Positions 6,570 through 15,031 of a stretch of DNA of 64,000 bases are shown here, one piece after another. Origin of the DNA: Sandaracinaceae bacterium (lineage in GTDB: Bacteria > Myxococcota_A > Polyangia > Polyangiales > Sandaracinaceae); assembly GCA_020633195.1 (NCBI GenBank), contig JACKEC010000023.1, forward strand, positions 62,001 through 126,000, given 5' to 3'. The notes under the pieces were generated by a model. The model searched no databases. It saw only the letters and a list, made by a program, of their open reading frames with translations, and was not told where the DNA came from. Within the stretch, counting starts at the first letter, position 1. Each line of letters begins with the position of its first letter. A program made the position numbers and the translations under genes.

Positions 6570-8921
6570 ATGGTCGCTGCATTCGGAGCTCGGGTCGCCG
6601 CAGGGGGAGCATGGCTCGTCGTCTTGATGCTCTCGCGGGGGGCGTGTGTCCCGGCGACCGCGGGGACGAGCGAGGGCGGCGGCCGCGCCTCGACCTCGTC
6701 GGCGGTGTACTCGCCGCGCGCCAACGCCTCCTTCGCTGGCATCCCCGGCACCGACGACCCGTGTCGGACCGGGCGCCCGACCGGTGACATCGACGGGCAC
6801 GTCATCATCGGGACCGAGCGCAACGACATCCTCGTGGGCACCCCGCACCGCGACTTGATCTACGCGGGCCCTGGCAACGACGTGATCTTCGGTGGCGGCG
6901 GGGCCGACATCATCTGCGCAGGGGGGGGCGACGACATCGTTCACGGGGACCGCAAGTCGCCCCGCGAGCGCGGCGACACGCGCCTCGACGGCAACGACTA
7001 CATCGACGCGGGCCCTGGACGCGACACCGTCTACGGCAACGGCGGCGACGACATCATCCACGGCGGGACCGGCGGCGACGAGCTCCACGGGAACGAGGGT
7101 GACGATCGGATCTTCGGCGACCTGCTCGACGACTACCTCTACGGTGAGGAGGGCGACGACCTGCTCGTGGGCGGGCACGGCATCGACCGCATGTACGGCA
7201 ACGAGGGCGACGACTGGCTGCGCGGCGACACCAACCGTGACGTCATGCATGGTGGAGCCGGCACCGACACGGTGAGCTTCATGACCGCGACGCCGCCCGG
7301 TCAAGTGTTGAACCAGGCGTACCTGAACGACTTCCTGATCGGCAACGAGCACCTCGAGATGACGGGCGTCATGCCCGGCACGGTCGACGCGGAGGGGCAC
7401 ACCGTCGCGCACCCGGACTGGGGGCGCGAGATTCACTTCACCCCCTCGTTCGCCGTGCCGCTCTCGGCGCCCGGCGTGGGCTCCGCGCGAGGCGTCGTCG
7501 TCGTGAACCGGCCTCGCGTCGACGCGGTCGGCGGCGTGACCCACGAGAACACCGCGTTCGGCGTCGCGGTCGGCGATGGCGGCCCGGAGGAGCTCCGCGG
7601 CGTCGAGATCGTCTACGGCTCGCCCTTCGACGATCACATCCTCGTGGGTCCGGAGACGCTCGTGGTGTTCGCCGAGCAGGGTGACGACCTCATCGAGACC
7701 GCCGGCCCCACGCTGGTCCACGGTGGAGGCGGCGCCGACACGTGCCAGGCCACCACGTGCGAGGGCTGCGCGCCCACGCCTTGTGTGGTCATCCCCAGCG
7801 ACGCGCCGCCGCGTGACGGCTCGGTCTACGTCTACCTGACGTCATCGGTGCGCGACCTCGGGCTCATCGTGCTCGGCGGGCCGAACGGCGACGACCTCTC
7901 CATCGCGATGGCGCAGGGCGACATCACGGTGACGGCCAACGATGGCGCGCCGATCACCGCCGGTCCGGGCTGCGTCGCGGGCGACCGGGTCTCCGAGGTC
8001 CGCTGTGGTCTCGCCGAGGCGGAGCTGCGCTTCATCACCGCGTTCGGCGACGGAGGCAACGATCACATCGCGCTCGTCGGCGGTGGCTTCCCCCGCGACA
8101 TGACGGCGACGATCGACGGCGGAACGGGCGACGACGTCCTCGAGGGCCACGGAGGCGCCGACATCCTGTTCCCCGGCCCCGACGGCGTGGACTCGCTGTT
8201 CGGCAACGCCGGCGACGACGCGCTGATCAGCGTGGGTGACGGGGCCGACACGATGTACGGCGGCCCCGGCAACGATCAGCTCGTCTCCAACGACCCGTGC
8301 GGAGGACACTCCTTCTACGGCGGCCCGGGCTGGGACGTGGGCGGCTTCGCGCGCGTGGGCACGAGCTTCTCGGGGGTCGTCGACCAGTGCCGTGAGCGCA
8401 TCCACGCGCGGATCGGCGGCCAAGCGTACCAGCCCTTCTACTGCACCCCGAGTCGGGGCACGTATCTGTCCGACAGCATCGAGGTGCTCGAGGGCGCCGG
8501 AGGGAGTGACGTGCTGATCGGCAACGGCCAGGACAACACGCTCTGGGGATGGGGCGGCGACGACATCCTACGCGGGCAGGGGGGCGACGACGTGATGGAG
8601 GGCCACGCCGGCGACGACTGGATCTTCGGATCGCGAGGCCGCGATCACCTGCGTGGGGGTAGCGGGTTCGACCACCTGATGGCCGCCGAGACGACGCGCG
8701 AGCGGGACCCGGAGCTGAGCTGCGGGGCTGGCGGCGGCCGGATCGAGTCCTCCGACATGACCGACCCGAACGCGAACGGATGCGGCGAGCCGTCGGGCGA
8801 CGCGGGGGCCTGGCGCGACATCTGCTGCTTGCCCCCGCACCCCGACCGGATGGATCACCAGACCGAATGGGACCGCGTCTGCGCCGCGTCCTCCGACGAG
8901 GGCGATCGCCTCGCGGACTGA
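6570..8921 (+). CDS. Exported RTX-type calcium-binding repeat protein
   Basis: The 783-residue protein has a hydrophobic leader ending near Cys27, either a signal peptide or an atypical lipobox. A first block of RTX nonapeptides (GGxGxDxIx pattern) spans about 80-237. A non-repeat domain of about 190 residues follows, then scattered repeats, then a second dense block at about 643-703 and an acidic Cys-containing tail. RTX repeats bind calcium and fold as a parallel beta-roll outside the cell. No type I secretion genes are nearby and an N-terminal leader is present, so Sec export is more likely. The ATG is preceded by GCGGAGG, as in the paralogue at 12961. It has a longer middle insert and a C-terminal extension that the paralogue lacks. 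Confidence 0.85.
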   Translation: MVAAFGARVAAGGAWLVVLMLSRGACVPATAGTSEGGGRASTSSAVYSPRANASFAGIPGTDDPCRTGRPTGDIDGHVIIGTERNDILVGTPHRDLIYAGPGNDVIFGGGGADIICAGGGDDIVHGDRKSPRERGDTRLDGNDYIDAGPGRDTVYGNGGDDIIHGGTGGDELHGNEGDDRIFGDLLDDYLYGEEGDDLLVGGHGIDRMYGNEGDDWLRGDTNRDVMHGGAGTDTVSFMTATPPGQVLNQAYLNDFLIGNEHLEMTGVMPGTVDAEGHTVAHPDWGREIHFTPSFAVPLSAPGVGSARGVVVVNRPRVDAVGGVTHENTAFGVAVGDGGPEELRGVEIVYGSPFDDHILVGPETLVVFAEQGDDLIETAGPTLVHGGGGADTCQATTCEGCAPTPCVVIPSDAPPRDGSVYVYLTSSVRDLGLIVLGGPNGDDLSIAMAQGDITVTANDGAPITAGPGCVAGDRVSEVRCGLAEAELRFITAFGDGGNDHIALVGGGFPRDMTATIDGGTGDDVLEGHGGADILFPGPDGVDSLFGNAGDDALISVGDGADTMYGGPGNDQLVSNDPCGGHSFYGGPGWDVGGFARVGTSFSGVVDQCRERIHARIGGQAYQPFYCTPSRGTYLSDSIEVLEGAGGSDVLIGNGQDNTLWGWGGDDILRGQGGDDVMEGHAGDDWIFGSRGRDHLRGGSGFDHLMAAETTRERDPELSCGAGGGRIESSDMTDPNANGCGEPSGDAGAWRDICCLPPHPDRMDHQTEWDRVCAASSDEGDRLAD

Positions 8922-8978
8922 CGAACGCGCCAGGCCAAGCGCGGGCTGCAGCGTCGGCGGCGCTCCACGAGACCGTGG

Positions 8979-8984
8979 TAGCTT
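8979..8984 (+). promoter_or_regulatory. -10 element (TAGCTT) of the sensor kinase
   Basis: The segment CGTGGTAGCTTG is shared with the promoter of the paralogous kinase at 17277. The predicted transcript start is 8991, one base before GTG 8992. This supports GTG rather than the TTG at 8983 that lies within the hexamer. Confidence 0.55.
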
Positions 8985-8991
8985 GGATGGC

Positions 8992-11574
8992 GTGAGCGGG
9001 ACCGGGGGTGGCCGCGCCTACGAGCCGGTCGCCGACATCGCCAAAGGGGGCATGGGTCGGGTCGAGCTCGTCGTTCGGCGTGAGGGCTCGTTCGCCCGCG
9101 TCTACGCGATGAAGCGCCTGCGTCCCGAGCTCTCGGAGGACGCGGAGGTGCGGGCGATGTTCCTCGAGGAGGCGCGAATCGCCGGCCTCATCCGTCACCC
9201 GAACGTCGTGCCGGTGCTCGACGTGGGCGAGGACGAGCAGGGGGCCTACTTCGTCATGGACTTCGTGGAGGGGGTCGCGGCGTACCGGCCGCTCGTGATG
9301 GCCGTGGAGTCCGGGCAACGGCTCCCGGTGGCCTTCTGCGTCGAGGTGATGCGTCAGACCGCGCACGGGCTCGCCGCCGCGCACGAGCTCGTCGGCGCCG
9401 GAGGGCGTCCGCTCTCCGTCGTCCACCGGGACGTCTCCCCGCAAAACATCTTGCTTGGCTTCGACGGGCTCGTCCGGGTGACCGACTTCGGGGTCGCGCG
9501 GATCCTCGACCATCAGCCCCACGACGCCGCGGCGATCACGGGGAAGATCGGCTACATGTCCCCCGAGCAGATCGGAGGTCGACCGCTCGACGCGCGCTCC
9601 GACCTGTTCTCCTTCGGTGTGGTGCTCTACGAGATGCTCGCGTGCGGGCGCCTCTACGGCGGACCTCGCGCGGAGGCGTTCCGCCGCATCTGCCTGGAGG
9701 AGATCCCCGACATCGGCGCGGTCCGGGGTGACGTGCCGCCCGAGCTCGCCGAGCTGGTCGGGAAGCTCCTCGCGAAGACTCCCGAGGCGCGACCCCAGTC
9801 GGCGGCGGTCGTCGCCGAGTGGCTCGAGTCGACCTCCACGAAGCTGCGGGAGGCGGGGCAGGAGGCCGCGCTGCGCGCCACCTTGCTCGAGACCTTCGCG
9901 GGCGAGCACCGCCGGCAGCAGGAGCTCGTCGCGGCGGCGCTCGAGCGGACGCGAGTCGAGATCCCGCTCGTCGACCCGAGCGCGGACCTCACCGGCGACG
10001 AGGTGACGGCGACCACGCGCTCGGGGCCCGTGACGGCCGAGCTCGACGACGAGCCCACCGAGCTCCCGCCCCGGGCTCCGCCACGTCGCGTGGCGACGGC
10101 GCCGGGCGGCGCGCCCGCCGCGGTGCGGCCTCGCGCGTGGTGGCTCGCGGTGGTGGTCGCGCTGGGACTCGGCGGGCTCGGGTACGCCGCCCTGGCGTGG
10201 AGCCGCGTCGAGGCCCCCCGGTCGCCGGCGCCGGGAGCCCCTCCGCTCGGACCGGGCGAGTGCGTGAGCTCCGAGGCCTGCCGCGCCAGAGAGGGGGCGG
10301 GGTCGTTGTGTGACGTGGCCACCGGGAGATGCCGCAGCGTCCTCTCCGCGCGCTGCCCCGCTCTCTTCCCCACGAGCGCTGGGGCGGACCCCGACGCGAT
10401 CGCGATCGGCACGATCTTCGACCGCTCGAGCCCCAACCAGCGGGCGCGCGAGCGCGCTGCCGAGCTCGCGGTGGACGGCGTGAACCGGGGCGGTGGGATC
10501 GACGGTCACCCGATCCTGCTCATGCACTGCGACGCCTCCGCGGGGGCGACGGAGGCCGCCGGCGAGCTCGTGCGCGCGGGGGTCGCGGCGATCATCGGTC
10601 CGTCGACGTCGTCGGACACGGAGGCGGCCTTCGCGGCGCACCGCGACGACGGCGTCCTGTTCATCTCGCCCTCGGCGACCGCGACTCAGCTCGAGGCGAT
10701 CGACACGAGCGAGCCCGGGCTGCTCTGGCGCACCGCGCCCCCCGACTCTCTCCAGTCCGCGGTCATTCTCTCGCGCATCCTCGACCAGCCCGAGGGCGCC
10801 GCGTCGCTCGCGGTGGTGCGCCGCTCCAACGACGTCTACGCGCAGAGCCTCTCGGTGATCCTGCAGGAGTCGGCGATCGAAGCCGGACTCCGCGTGGACG
10901 CCTCCCCGGTGTTCGCGGACCGCGCGGCGATCGAGCGCGTCGCGAGCGCGGCGCTCGCGACCACACCCGACGCGGTCGTGTTCTTGTCGTCCCACATCGA
11001 CGACGCAGCGGCCTTCCTCGACGCGGCGAGCGCCCTCGACGGCTACGACGGCACGCGCCTGTATTTCCCCGACGCAGCGGCCAACGATGACCTGTTCGCG
11101 CTCGCGACTCGCGGCGCCGGTCGCTTCGGCGCCGTGCGCGCCACGCGGCCCGCCGCGCCCAGCACGATCATCACGAGTGAGTTCGTGTCGGATTACATGG
11201 CGGCGAACGGCGGAGAGGATCCGCTGCAATTCTCGTTCACGGCGCAGACCTATGACGCGACCCTCCTCGTGATGCTCGGCGCGGCCTACGCGGTCGGTGG
11301 CTCCGGTGAGCTGACCGCGCCGAGGATCGCTCGCGGGATCACGCTCCTGTCCTCGGGCGCGACCGAGCACCGCCTCCTGTCGGCGAACGTCCACTCGATC
11401 ATCGCTGCGCTCCGCTCGGAGCACCCCGACGTCGACGTGGTCGGGGCCTCGGGTCCCCTCGACTACGACCCGGCGACCGAGGAGCTCACCCGGGCGACCT
11501 ACGAGGTGCTCGAGGTCCGCGGCGATCCGCCTCGCTTCGAGGTCGCACAGCGCGCCGAGGTCCCCACGCCGTGA
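8992..11574 (+). CDS. Ser/Thr protein kinase fused to a periplasmic ligand-binding sensor
   Basis: The 860-residue protein joins three parts. A cytoplasmic kinase domain (about 10-280) has a glycine loop GGMGRVE, the lysine in YAMKRL, the catalytic HRDVSPQN and the DFGVAR metal loop. A single membrane helix lies at about 382-402. A short Cys-rich linker (about 423-448) leads to an extracytoplasmic type I periplasmic-binding domain (about 465-840) like the Leu/Ile/Val-binding proteins of ABC importers. It should sense a small ligand outside the inner membrane and phosphorylate Ser/Thr targets inside. It sits between genes with sigma-54-like promoters and upstream of an FHA-domain activator, a plausible target. 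The kinase domain is closely similar to that at 15778-17277. Confidence 0.88.
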   Translation: MSGTGGGRAYEPVADIAKGGMGRVELVVRREGSFARVYAMKRLRPELSEDAEVRAMFLEEARIAGLIRHPNVVPVLDVGEDEQGAYFVMDFVEGVAAYRPLVMAVESGQRLPVAFCVEVMRQTAHGLAAAHELVGAGGRPLSVVHRDVSPQNILLGFDGLVRVTDFGVARILDHQPHDAAAITGKIGYMSPEQIGGRPLDARSDLFSFGVVLYEMLACGRLYGGPRAEAFRRICLEEIPDIGAVRGDVPPELAELVGKLLAKTPEARPQSAAVVAEWLESTSTKLREAGQEAALRATLLETFAGEHRRQQELVAAALERTRVEIPLVDPSADLTGDEVTATTRSGPVTAELDDEPTELPPRAPPRRVATAPGGAPAAVRPRAWWLAVVVALGLGGLGYAALAWSRVEAPRSPAPGAPPLGPGECVSSEACRAREGAGSLCDVATGRCRSVLSARCPALFPTSAGADPDAIAIGTIFDRSSPNQRARERAAELAVDGVNRGGGIDGHPILLMHCDASAGATEAAGELVRAGVAAIIGPSTSSDTEAAFAAHRDDGVLFISPSATATQLEAIDTSEPGLLWRTAPPDSLQSAVILSRILDQPEGAASLAVVRRSNDVYAQSLSVILQESAIEAGLRVDASPVFADRAAIERVASAALATTPDAVVFLSSHIDDAAAFLDAASALDGYDGTRLYFPDAAANDDLFALATRGAGRFGAVRATRPAAPSTIITSEFVSDYMAANGGEDPLQFSFTAQTYDATLLVMLGAAYAVGGSGELTAPRIARGITLLSSGATEHRLLSANVHSIIAALRSEHPDVDVVGASGPLDYDPATEELTRATYEVLEVRGDPPRFEVAQRAEVPTP

Positions 11575-11592
11575 CGTGGCCCGCGCCTCGCG

Positions 11593-11609
11593 TTGTGTGA
11601 GTCTCGCAC
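11593..11609 (+). promoter_or_regulatory. Upstream activator-site candidate, copy 2
   Basis: TTGTGTGAGTCTCGCAC matches copy 3 (TTGTGCGAGCCCTGCAC) at 13 of 17 positions, and the next three bases are the same. It ends 65 nt before the -24 GG. That is 12 nt closer than in the other two copies, about one helical turn. Confidence 0.5.
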
Positions 11610-11671
11610 GACGGTTGCGCGAGGTGGGATCGACCAGGTCTGGCCTCGCGTCTCATCGACCGCCGAGAGGG

Positions 11672-11688
11672 CTGGATCGCTGGTTGCA
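11672..11688 (+). promoter_or_regulatory. Sigma-54-like -24/-12 promoter
   Basis: CTGGATCG-N4-TTGCA has GG and GC separated by exactly ten bases and a consensus -12 box. The -12 G lies 23 nt before GTG 11709. It is the best consensus match of the three local sites. Confidence 0.6.
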
Positions 11689-11708
11689 GATATCGGTGCG
11701 GAGGCACC

Positions 11709-12824
11709 GTGAACCATCGACCCCCCTTCGCGCCTGGGCTCGTCGGGCCCGCGCTCTGTCTGTGGATGGCCCTCGGCTGCGGAGCAGTGCTGACCGTCGA
11801 GCCGACCGATGGAGGACCCTGCTGCGACGACGGTGGGGCGCTCCCTGGCCCCGACGCCTCCCCGGGGACAGACGCCGCGCTCCTCGAGATCGAGACCGAT
11901 CCGGCGCCGGTCGAGCCCGAGGCGCTCGAGGCCTGTGAGCTCGGCCGCGACGCGCCGTTGATCCTTCTGTACTCGTCGGTCGGCCGGGAAGACAACTTGC
12001 GTTTCCTCCCCGACGACTGCGCCGCCGAGCTCGTGATGGGGGAGAAGCGCGACGCCGGCCCCGGGTCGCTGATGCGTCGGCCGGAGGTGCGCGCGCGAGG
12101 CGGGCGGAGCGGGTACGTGATGGACGTCTTCGGGACGCGGATCCGAGACGCGCTGCGCCGCGAGAACGGCGTCGCGCGCACCGTCGCCGACCTGCGGGCG
12201 ATCCTCGCCACCGGCTACGACTACATCATCATCGACGAGATCACCGCCGATCCCGAGTGGGCGGACTCCTCCATCATCAGCCAGCGCTTCCGGTCGTTGC
12301 TCGCGCAGATGCCGGGCAAGATCATCGCGTACGTCAGCCTCGACCTGACGATGGCGGCCGGCGGCGGCGACCTGATGAACGCGCGCCGCGAGGTGCTCGG
12401 CGCGCTCCTCGAGAACGGCCGCGCGATCGCGCTCGAGGTCTACCTGCACACCGGCGAGGCCACGGGGACCCAGGCGCCGGACACCCTTCGACGCGCGGCC
12501 ATCCGGCTCCGCGAGGCGGTGCTCGGCTTGCCCGGCGGCGGGCACGTGAACCAGCGCGCGATCACCGTGCTCGGCACCTCGATCCACGCGCCCTACGCGC
12601 AGTACCGCTACCTCGATCGACCCGCGCAGGACCTCTCCGCGATCCGCGCGCAAGCCCGGGCCATCCGGAGCTACGGAGCGCTCCTCACCGAGCAGCGCGG
12701 GCTCGGCTACTACTTCGTGGGCCACTCGGATCTCGAGCCGGTCGCGGGGGCGCCCTACGACTTCGACCGGCTCATCGACGTGATGTCCGAAGAGGCGCTG
12801 CTCACCGCGCGCGCGGTCGAGTGA
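11709..12824 (+). CDS. Lipoprotein of unknown function, TIM-barrel-like
   Basis: The protein has 371 residues. The leader ends in Ala-Leu-Gly-Cys (Cys24), a good lipobox, followed by an Asp/Gly/Pro-rich linker to about residue 65. The globular part has alternating strands and helices, including YDYIIIDEI near residue 170, whose acidic strand end looks like a TIM-barrel glycosidase, though I cannot assign a family. The GTG start is preceded by GCGGAGGCACC, like both RTX-repeat genes. With its sigma-54-like promoter and upstream repeat it appears to belong to the same small regulon, so it may act on or with the RTX-repeat proteins at the surface. Confidence 0.75.
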   Translation: MNHRPPFAPGLVGPALCLWMALGCGAVLTVEPTDGGPCCDDGGALPGPDASPGTDAALLEIETDPAPVEPEALEACELGRDAPLILLYSSVGREDNLRFLPDDCAAELVMGEKRDAGPGSLMRRPEVRARGGRSGYVMDVFGTRIRDALRRENGVARTVADLRAILATGYDYIIIDEITADPEWADSSIISQRFRSLLAQMPGKIIAYVSLDLTMAAGGGDLMNARREVLGALLENGRAIALEVYLHTGEATGTQAPDTLRRAAIRLREAVLGLPGGGHVNQRAITVLGTSIHAPYAQYRYLDRPAQDLSAIRAQARAIRSYGALLTEQRGLGYYFVGHSDLEPVAGAPYDFDRLIDVMSEEALLTARAVE

Positions 12825-12830
12825 GGCCCG

Positions 12831-12847
12831 TTGTGCGAGCCCTGCAC
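12831..12847 (+). promoter_or_regulatory. Upstream activator-site candidate, copy 3
   Basis: TTGTGCGAGCCCTGCAC has outer arms GTGC/GCAC and ends exactly 77 nt before the -24 GG, as in copy 1. The following CCTGTTGCGCTCCG also resembles the sequence after copy 1. Confidence 0.6.
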
Positions 12848-12921
12848 GACCTGTTGCGCTCCGCCTGCGCTCCGCTCGACCGCCTCGGCGCAGACGACCC
12901 GATCGTCCCCGCGTCGCGGCG

Positions 12922-12938
12922 TTGGCCCGAACCTTGAG
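12922..12938 (+). promoter_or_regulatory. Sigma-54-like -24/-12 promoter for the second RTX-repeat gene
   Basis: TTGGCCCG-N4-TTGAG shares the GTTGGCCCG core and the 10-base spacing with the promoter at 6530. The -12 G is 25 nt before ATG 12961. Confidence 0.55.
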
Positions 12939-12960
12939 GTGCCTCCGCGCGGAGGTCGCC

Positions 12961-14934
12961 ATGAAGGAATCCATCGCACGTCAGGTCGCAGGGATCGTCT
13001 CGGTGGTGGTCGTGCTCGCGGGGTGCGCCCCGGGTGAGCTCGGCGTGACCGTCTCCGACGCGGGCTCCGGCGGAGCGATCGACGGGGCGCTTCCGTCGAT
13101 CGACGGCGCTCCCTTCGAGCCCGGACCCGACGCGGGGATGGCGCCGCCGCAGGACGCTGACGTGGCGCTTCCTCCGGGGGAGGAGCCTGGGGGCGAGGGA
13201 CCCGCGCTCGAGCCCGGCTTCGAGGCGCCGAGCGAAGACCCGTGCGCCACCCTGACGCCGACGATCGTCGGCACGGACGGCGCCGACCGTCTGATCGGAA
13301 CGGACGGCCCCGACGTGATCTTCGGGGGCGCGGGCGACGACGAGATCTGGGGCAACGGCGGCGATGACGTGATCTGCGCGGGCGGCGGCGCCGACCGGAT
13401 CGAGGGTGGGGCCGGCGACGACTACATCGACGCAGGGTTCGGCCGCGACATCGTGAACGGCGGCGCGGGCGACGACATCCTGCACGGGCGGAGCGGCGGC
13501 GACGTGCTCCGCGGTGGAGCGGGCGACGACGTCCTCTTCGGTGACCTCCTCGACGACGAGCTCTACGGTGACGAGGGGGACGATCTCCTGATCGGCGGGC
13601 ACGGGATCGACCTCATGCATGGCGGCGAAGGCGACGACTGGTTGCGGGGCGACACCAACCGCGATGAATTCATCGGCGGGGCGGGCGTCGACACCGTGAG
13701 CTTCATGACCACGACGCCCCCGGGGCAGCCGCTCGGCTCGCTCGAGCGCGCGGATGGAGTGATCGTCGACAACCGGAGTCTGTCGAGCGGCCAGGCGAGC
13801 GGCGACGGCTACCTCGAGACCCTGCAGGGCGTCGAGATCGTGCACGGCTCGGCGTTCGACGATCACCTCGTGACCGGCGCCGGGACGCTGCGCGTGTTCG
13901 GGGAGCTGGGCGCCGACGTGATCGAGGCGGACGGATCGACGGAGGTCGATCCCGGCGACGACGCGACGTCCTCCGACGGACCGGTCGTGTCGCTCGCGAC
14001 CGGCTCCCGTGACCTCGGGCTCGTGGTGCTCGGGACCCCGGGCGACGACGTGCTGACGATCACCATCGCTCACGGGATCCTGACGGTCCGGGCGGGCAAC
14101 GACGCGCGCGTCACCGTGGGGAGCGGCTGCGTGCGCGGAGCGTCGCCGTCCGAGGTGCGCTGCCGCCTCGAGGCGGAGCTGCGCTACGTCGTCGGGTACG
14201 GCGGCGACGGGGACGACCGGATCGCGCTGGAGGGGGGTGGCTTCCCGCGTGACCTGACGACCACCCTCGACGGCGGCGACGGCGACGACACCCTGCAGGG
14301 CTTCGCAGGCCAGGACATCCTCTTCGCGGGCGCGACCGGTCACGACGTGCTCCTCGGCGGGGACGGGGACGACGCGCTCCTGAGCGAGAGCCGCGACGGC
14401 GACGTGATGGACGCGGGCGCGGGCAACGACCAGCTCGTCTCCAACTACCCTTGCGCGGGACACCAGTTCATCGGCGGCCCCGGCTTCGACGTCGGCGGCT
14501 TCGCGCGCGTCGGGACGAGCTTCGATACCGCCGCCGAGCGCCAGCGCCAGAGCATCCACGCCCAGCTCGGCTTCCGCGCCTACCAGCCCGCGTTCTGCGA
14601 GCGCGACGAGGGCACCCAGCTCGGCAACGACATCGAGATCCTCGAGGGCGCGGGCGGCGACGACGAGCTGACCGGCAACGACGAAGACAACGTCATCTGG
14701 GGATGGGGCGGCGATGACATCATCCGCGGCCTCGGCGGCAACGACGTCATCGAGGGGCACGCGGGCAACGACACGATCTACGGCGGCGCGGGGCAAGATC
14801 GCTTGCGCGGCAACGGCGGCTACAACGTCCTCTACGCCCGCGACGGCGAGCGCGACCACGAGCTCAGCTGCGGCGAGGGCGGTCGCGTCGACGCCTCCGA
14901 CGCCGTCGACCCCGCCAGCAGCGGCTGCCGCTGA
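12961..14934 (+). CDS. RTX-type calcium-binding repeat lipoprotein
   Basis: The 657-residue protein has a leader ending in Leu-Ala-Gly-Cys, a textbook lipobox, then an acidic Pro/Gly linker to about residue 95. An RTX block lies at about 103-243, a non-repeat domain at about 250-420, scattered repeats follow, and a C-terminal RTX block lies at about 560-623. It is a full-length paralogue of 6570-8921. The shared middle domain (SRDLGLVVLG and FPRDLTTTLDGGDGDD segments) is conserved outside the repeats. It should be anchored in a membrane, probably the outer one, and bind calcium outside the cell. The ATG at 12961 is fixed by the conserved GCGGAGGTCGCC before it; the open frame begins at 12922. 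Confidence 0.87.
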   Translation: MKESIARQVAGIVSVVVVLAGCAPGELGVTVSDAGSGGAIDGALPSIDGAPFEPGPDAGMAPPQDADVALPPGEEPGGEGPALEPGFEAPSEDPCATLTPTIVGTDGADRLIGTDGPDVIFGGAGDDEIWGNGGDDVICAGGGADRIEGGAGDDYIDAGFGRDIVNGGAGDDILHGRSGGDVLRGGAGDDVLFGDLLDDELYGDEGDDLLIGGHGIDLMHGGEGDDWLRGDTNRDEFIGGAGVDTVSFMTTTPPGQPLGSLERADGVIVDNRSLSSGQASGDGYLETLQGVEIVHGSAFDDHLVTGAGTLRVFGELGADVIEADGSTEVDPGDDATSSDGPVVSLATGSRDLGLVVLGTPGDDVLTITIAHGILTVRAGNDARVTVGSGCVRGASPSEVRCRLEAELRYVVGYGGDGDDRIALEGGGFPRDLTTTLDGGDGDDTLQGFAGQDILFAGATGHDVLLGGDGDDALLSESRDGDVMDAGAGNDQLVSNYPCAGHQFIGGPGFDVGGFARVGTSFDTAAERQRQSIHAQLGFRAYQPAFCERDEGTQLGNDIEILEGAGGDDELTGNDEDNVIWGWGGDDIIRGLGGNDVIEGHAGNDTIYGGAGQDRLRGNGGYNVLYARDGERDHELSCGEGGRVDASDAVDPASSGCR

Positions 14935-14989
14935 GAGCTTGGCAACGAACGTGGCCGCGCGAAGCGCGGCCTTTGTTGCCAAGCTTCTC
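14933..14989. terminator. Bidirectional terminator hairpin between convergent genes
   Basis: Arms GAGAGCTTGGCAAC and GTTGCCAAGCTTCTC pair around an inner GGCCGCGC/GCGCGGCC stem. The hairpin starts in the stop codon of the RTX-repeat gene and lies before the stop of the minus-strand TPR gene at 15032. No long T-run follows, but the stem is very stable. Confidence 0.65.
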
Positions 14990-15031
14990 AGCGGGGAGCT
15001 CGAGGGGGCGCGAGCCAGCGGGCGCGACAGC

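Noticed and set aside
8227..11424. A 1065-codon minus-strand open frame opposite the sensor kinase
   Set aside because: Composition is Arg/Gly/Asp-rich without hydrophobic cores, it has no start signal, and the opposite strand encodes a complete kinase with catalytic motifs.
6570..14934. RTX-repeat proteins as pore-forming haemolysins
   Set aside because: No hydrophobic pore domain, acylation site or type I secretion genes, and both have N-terminal leaders.
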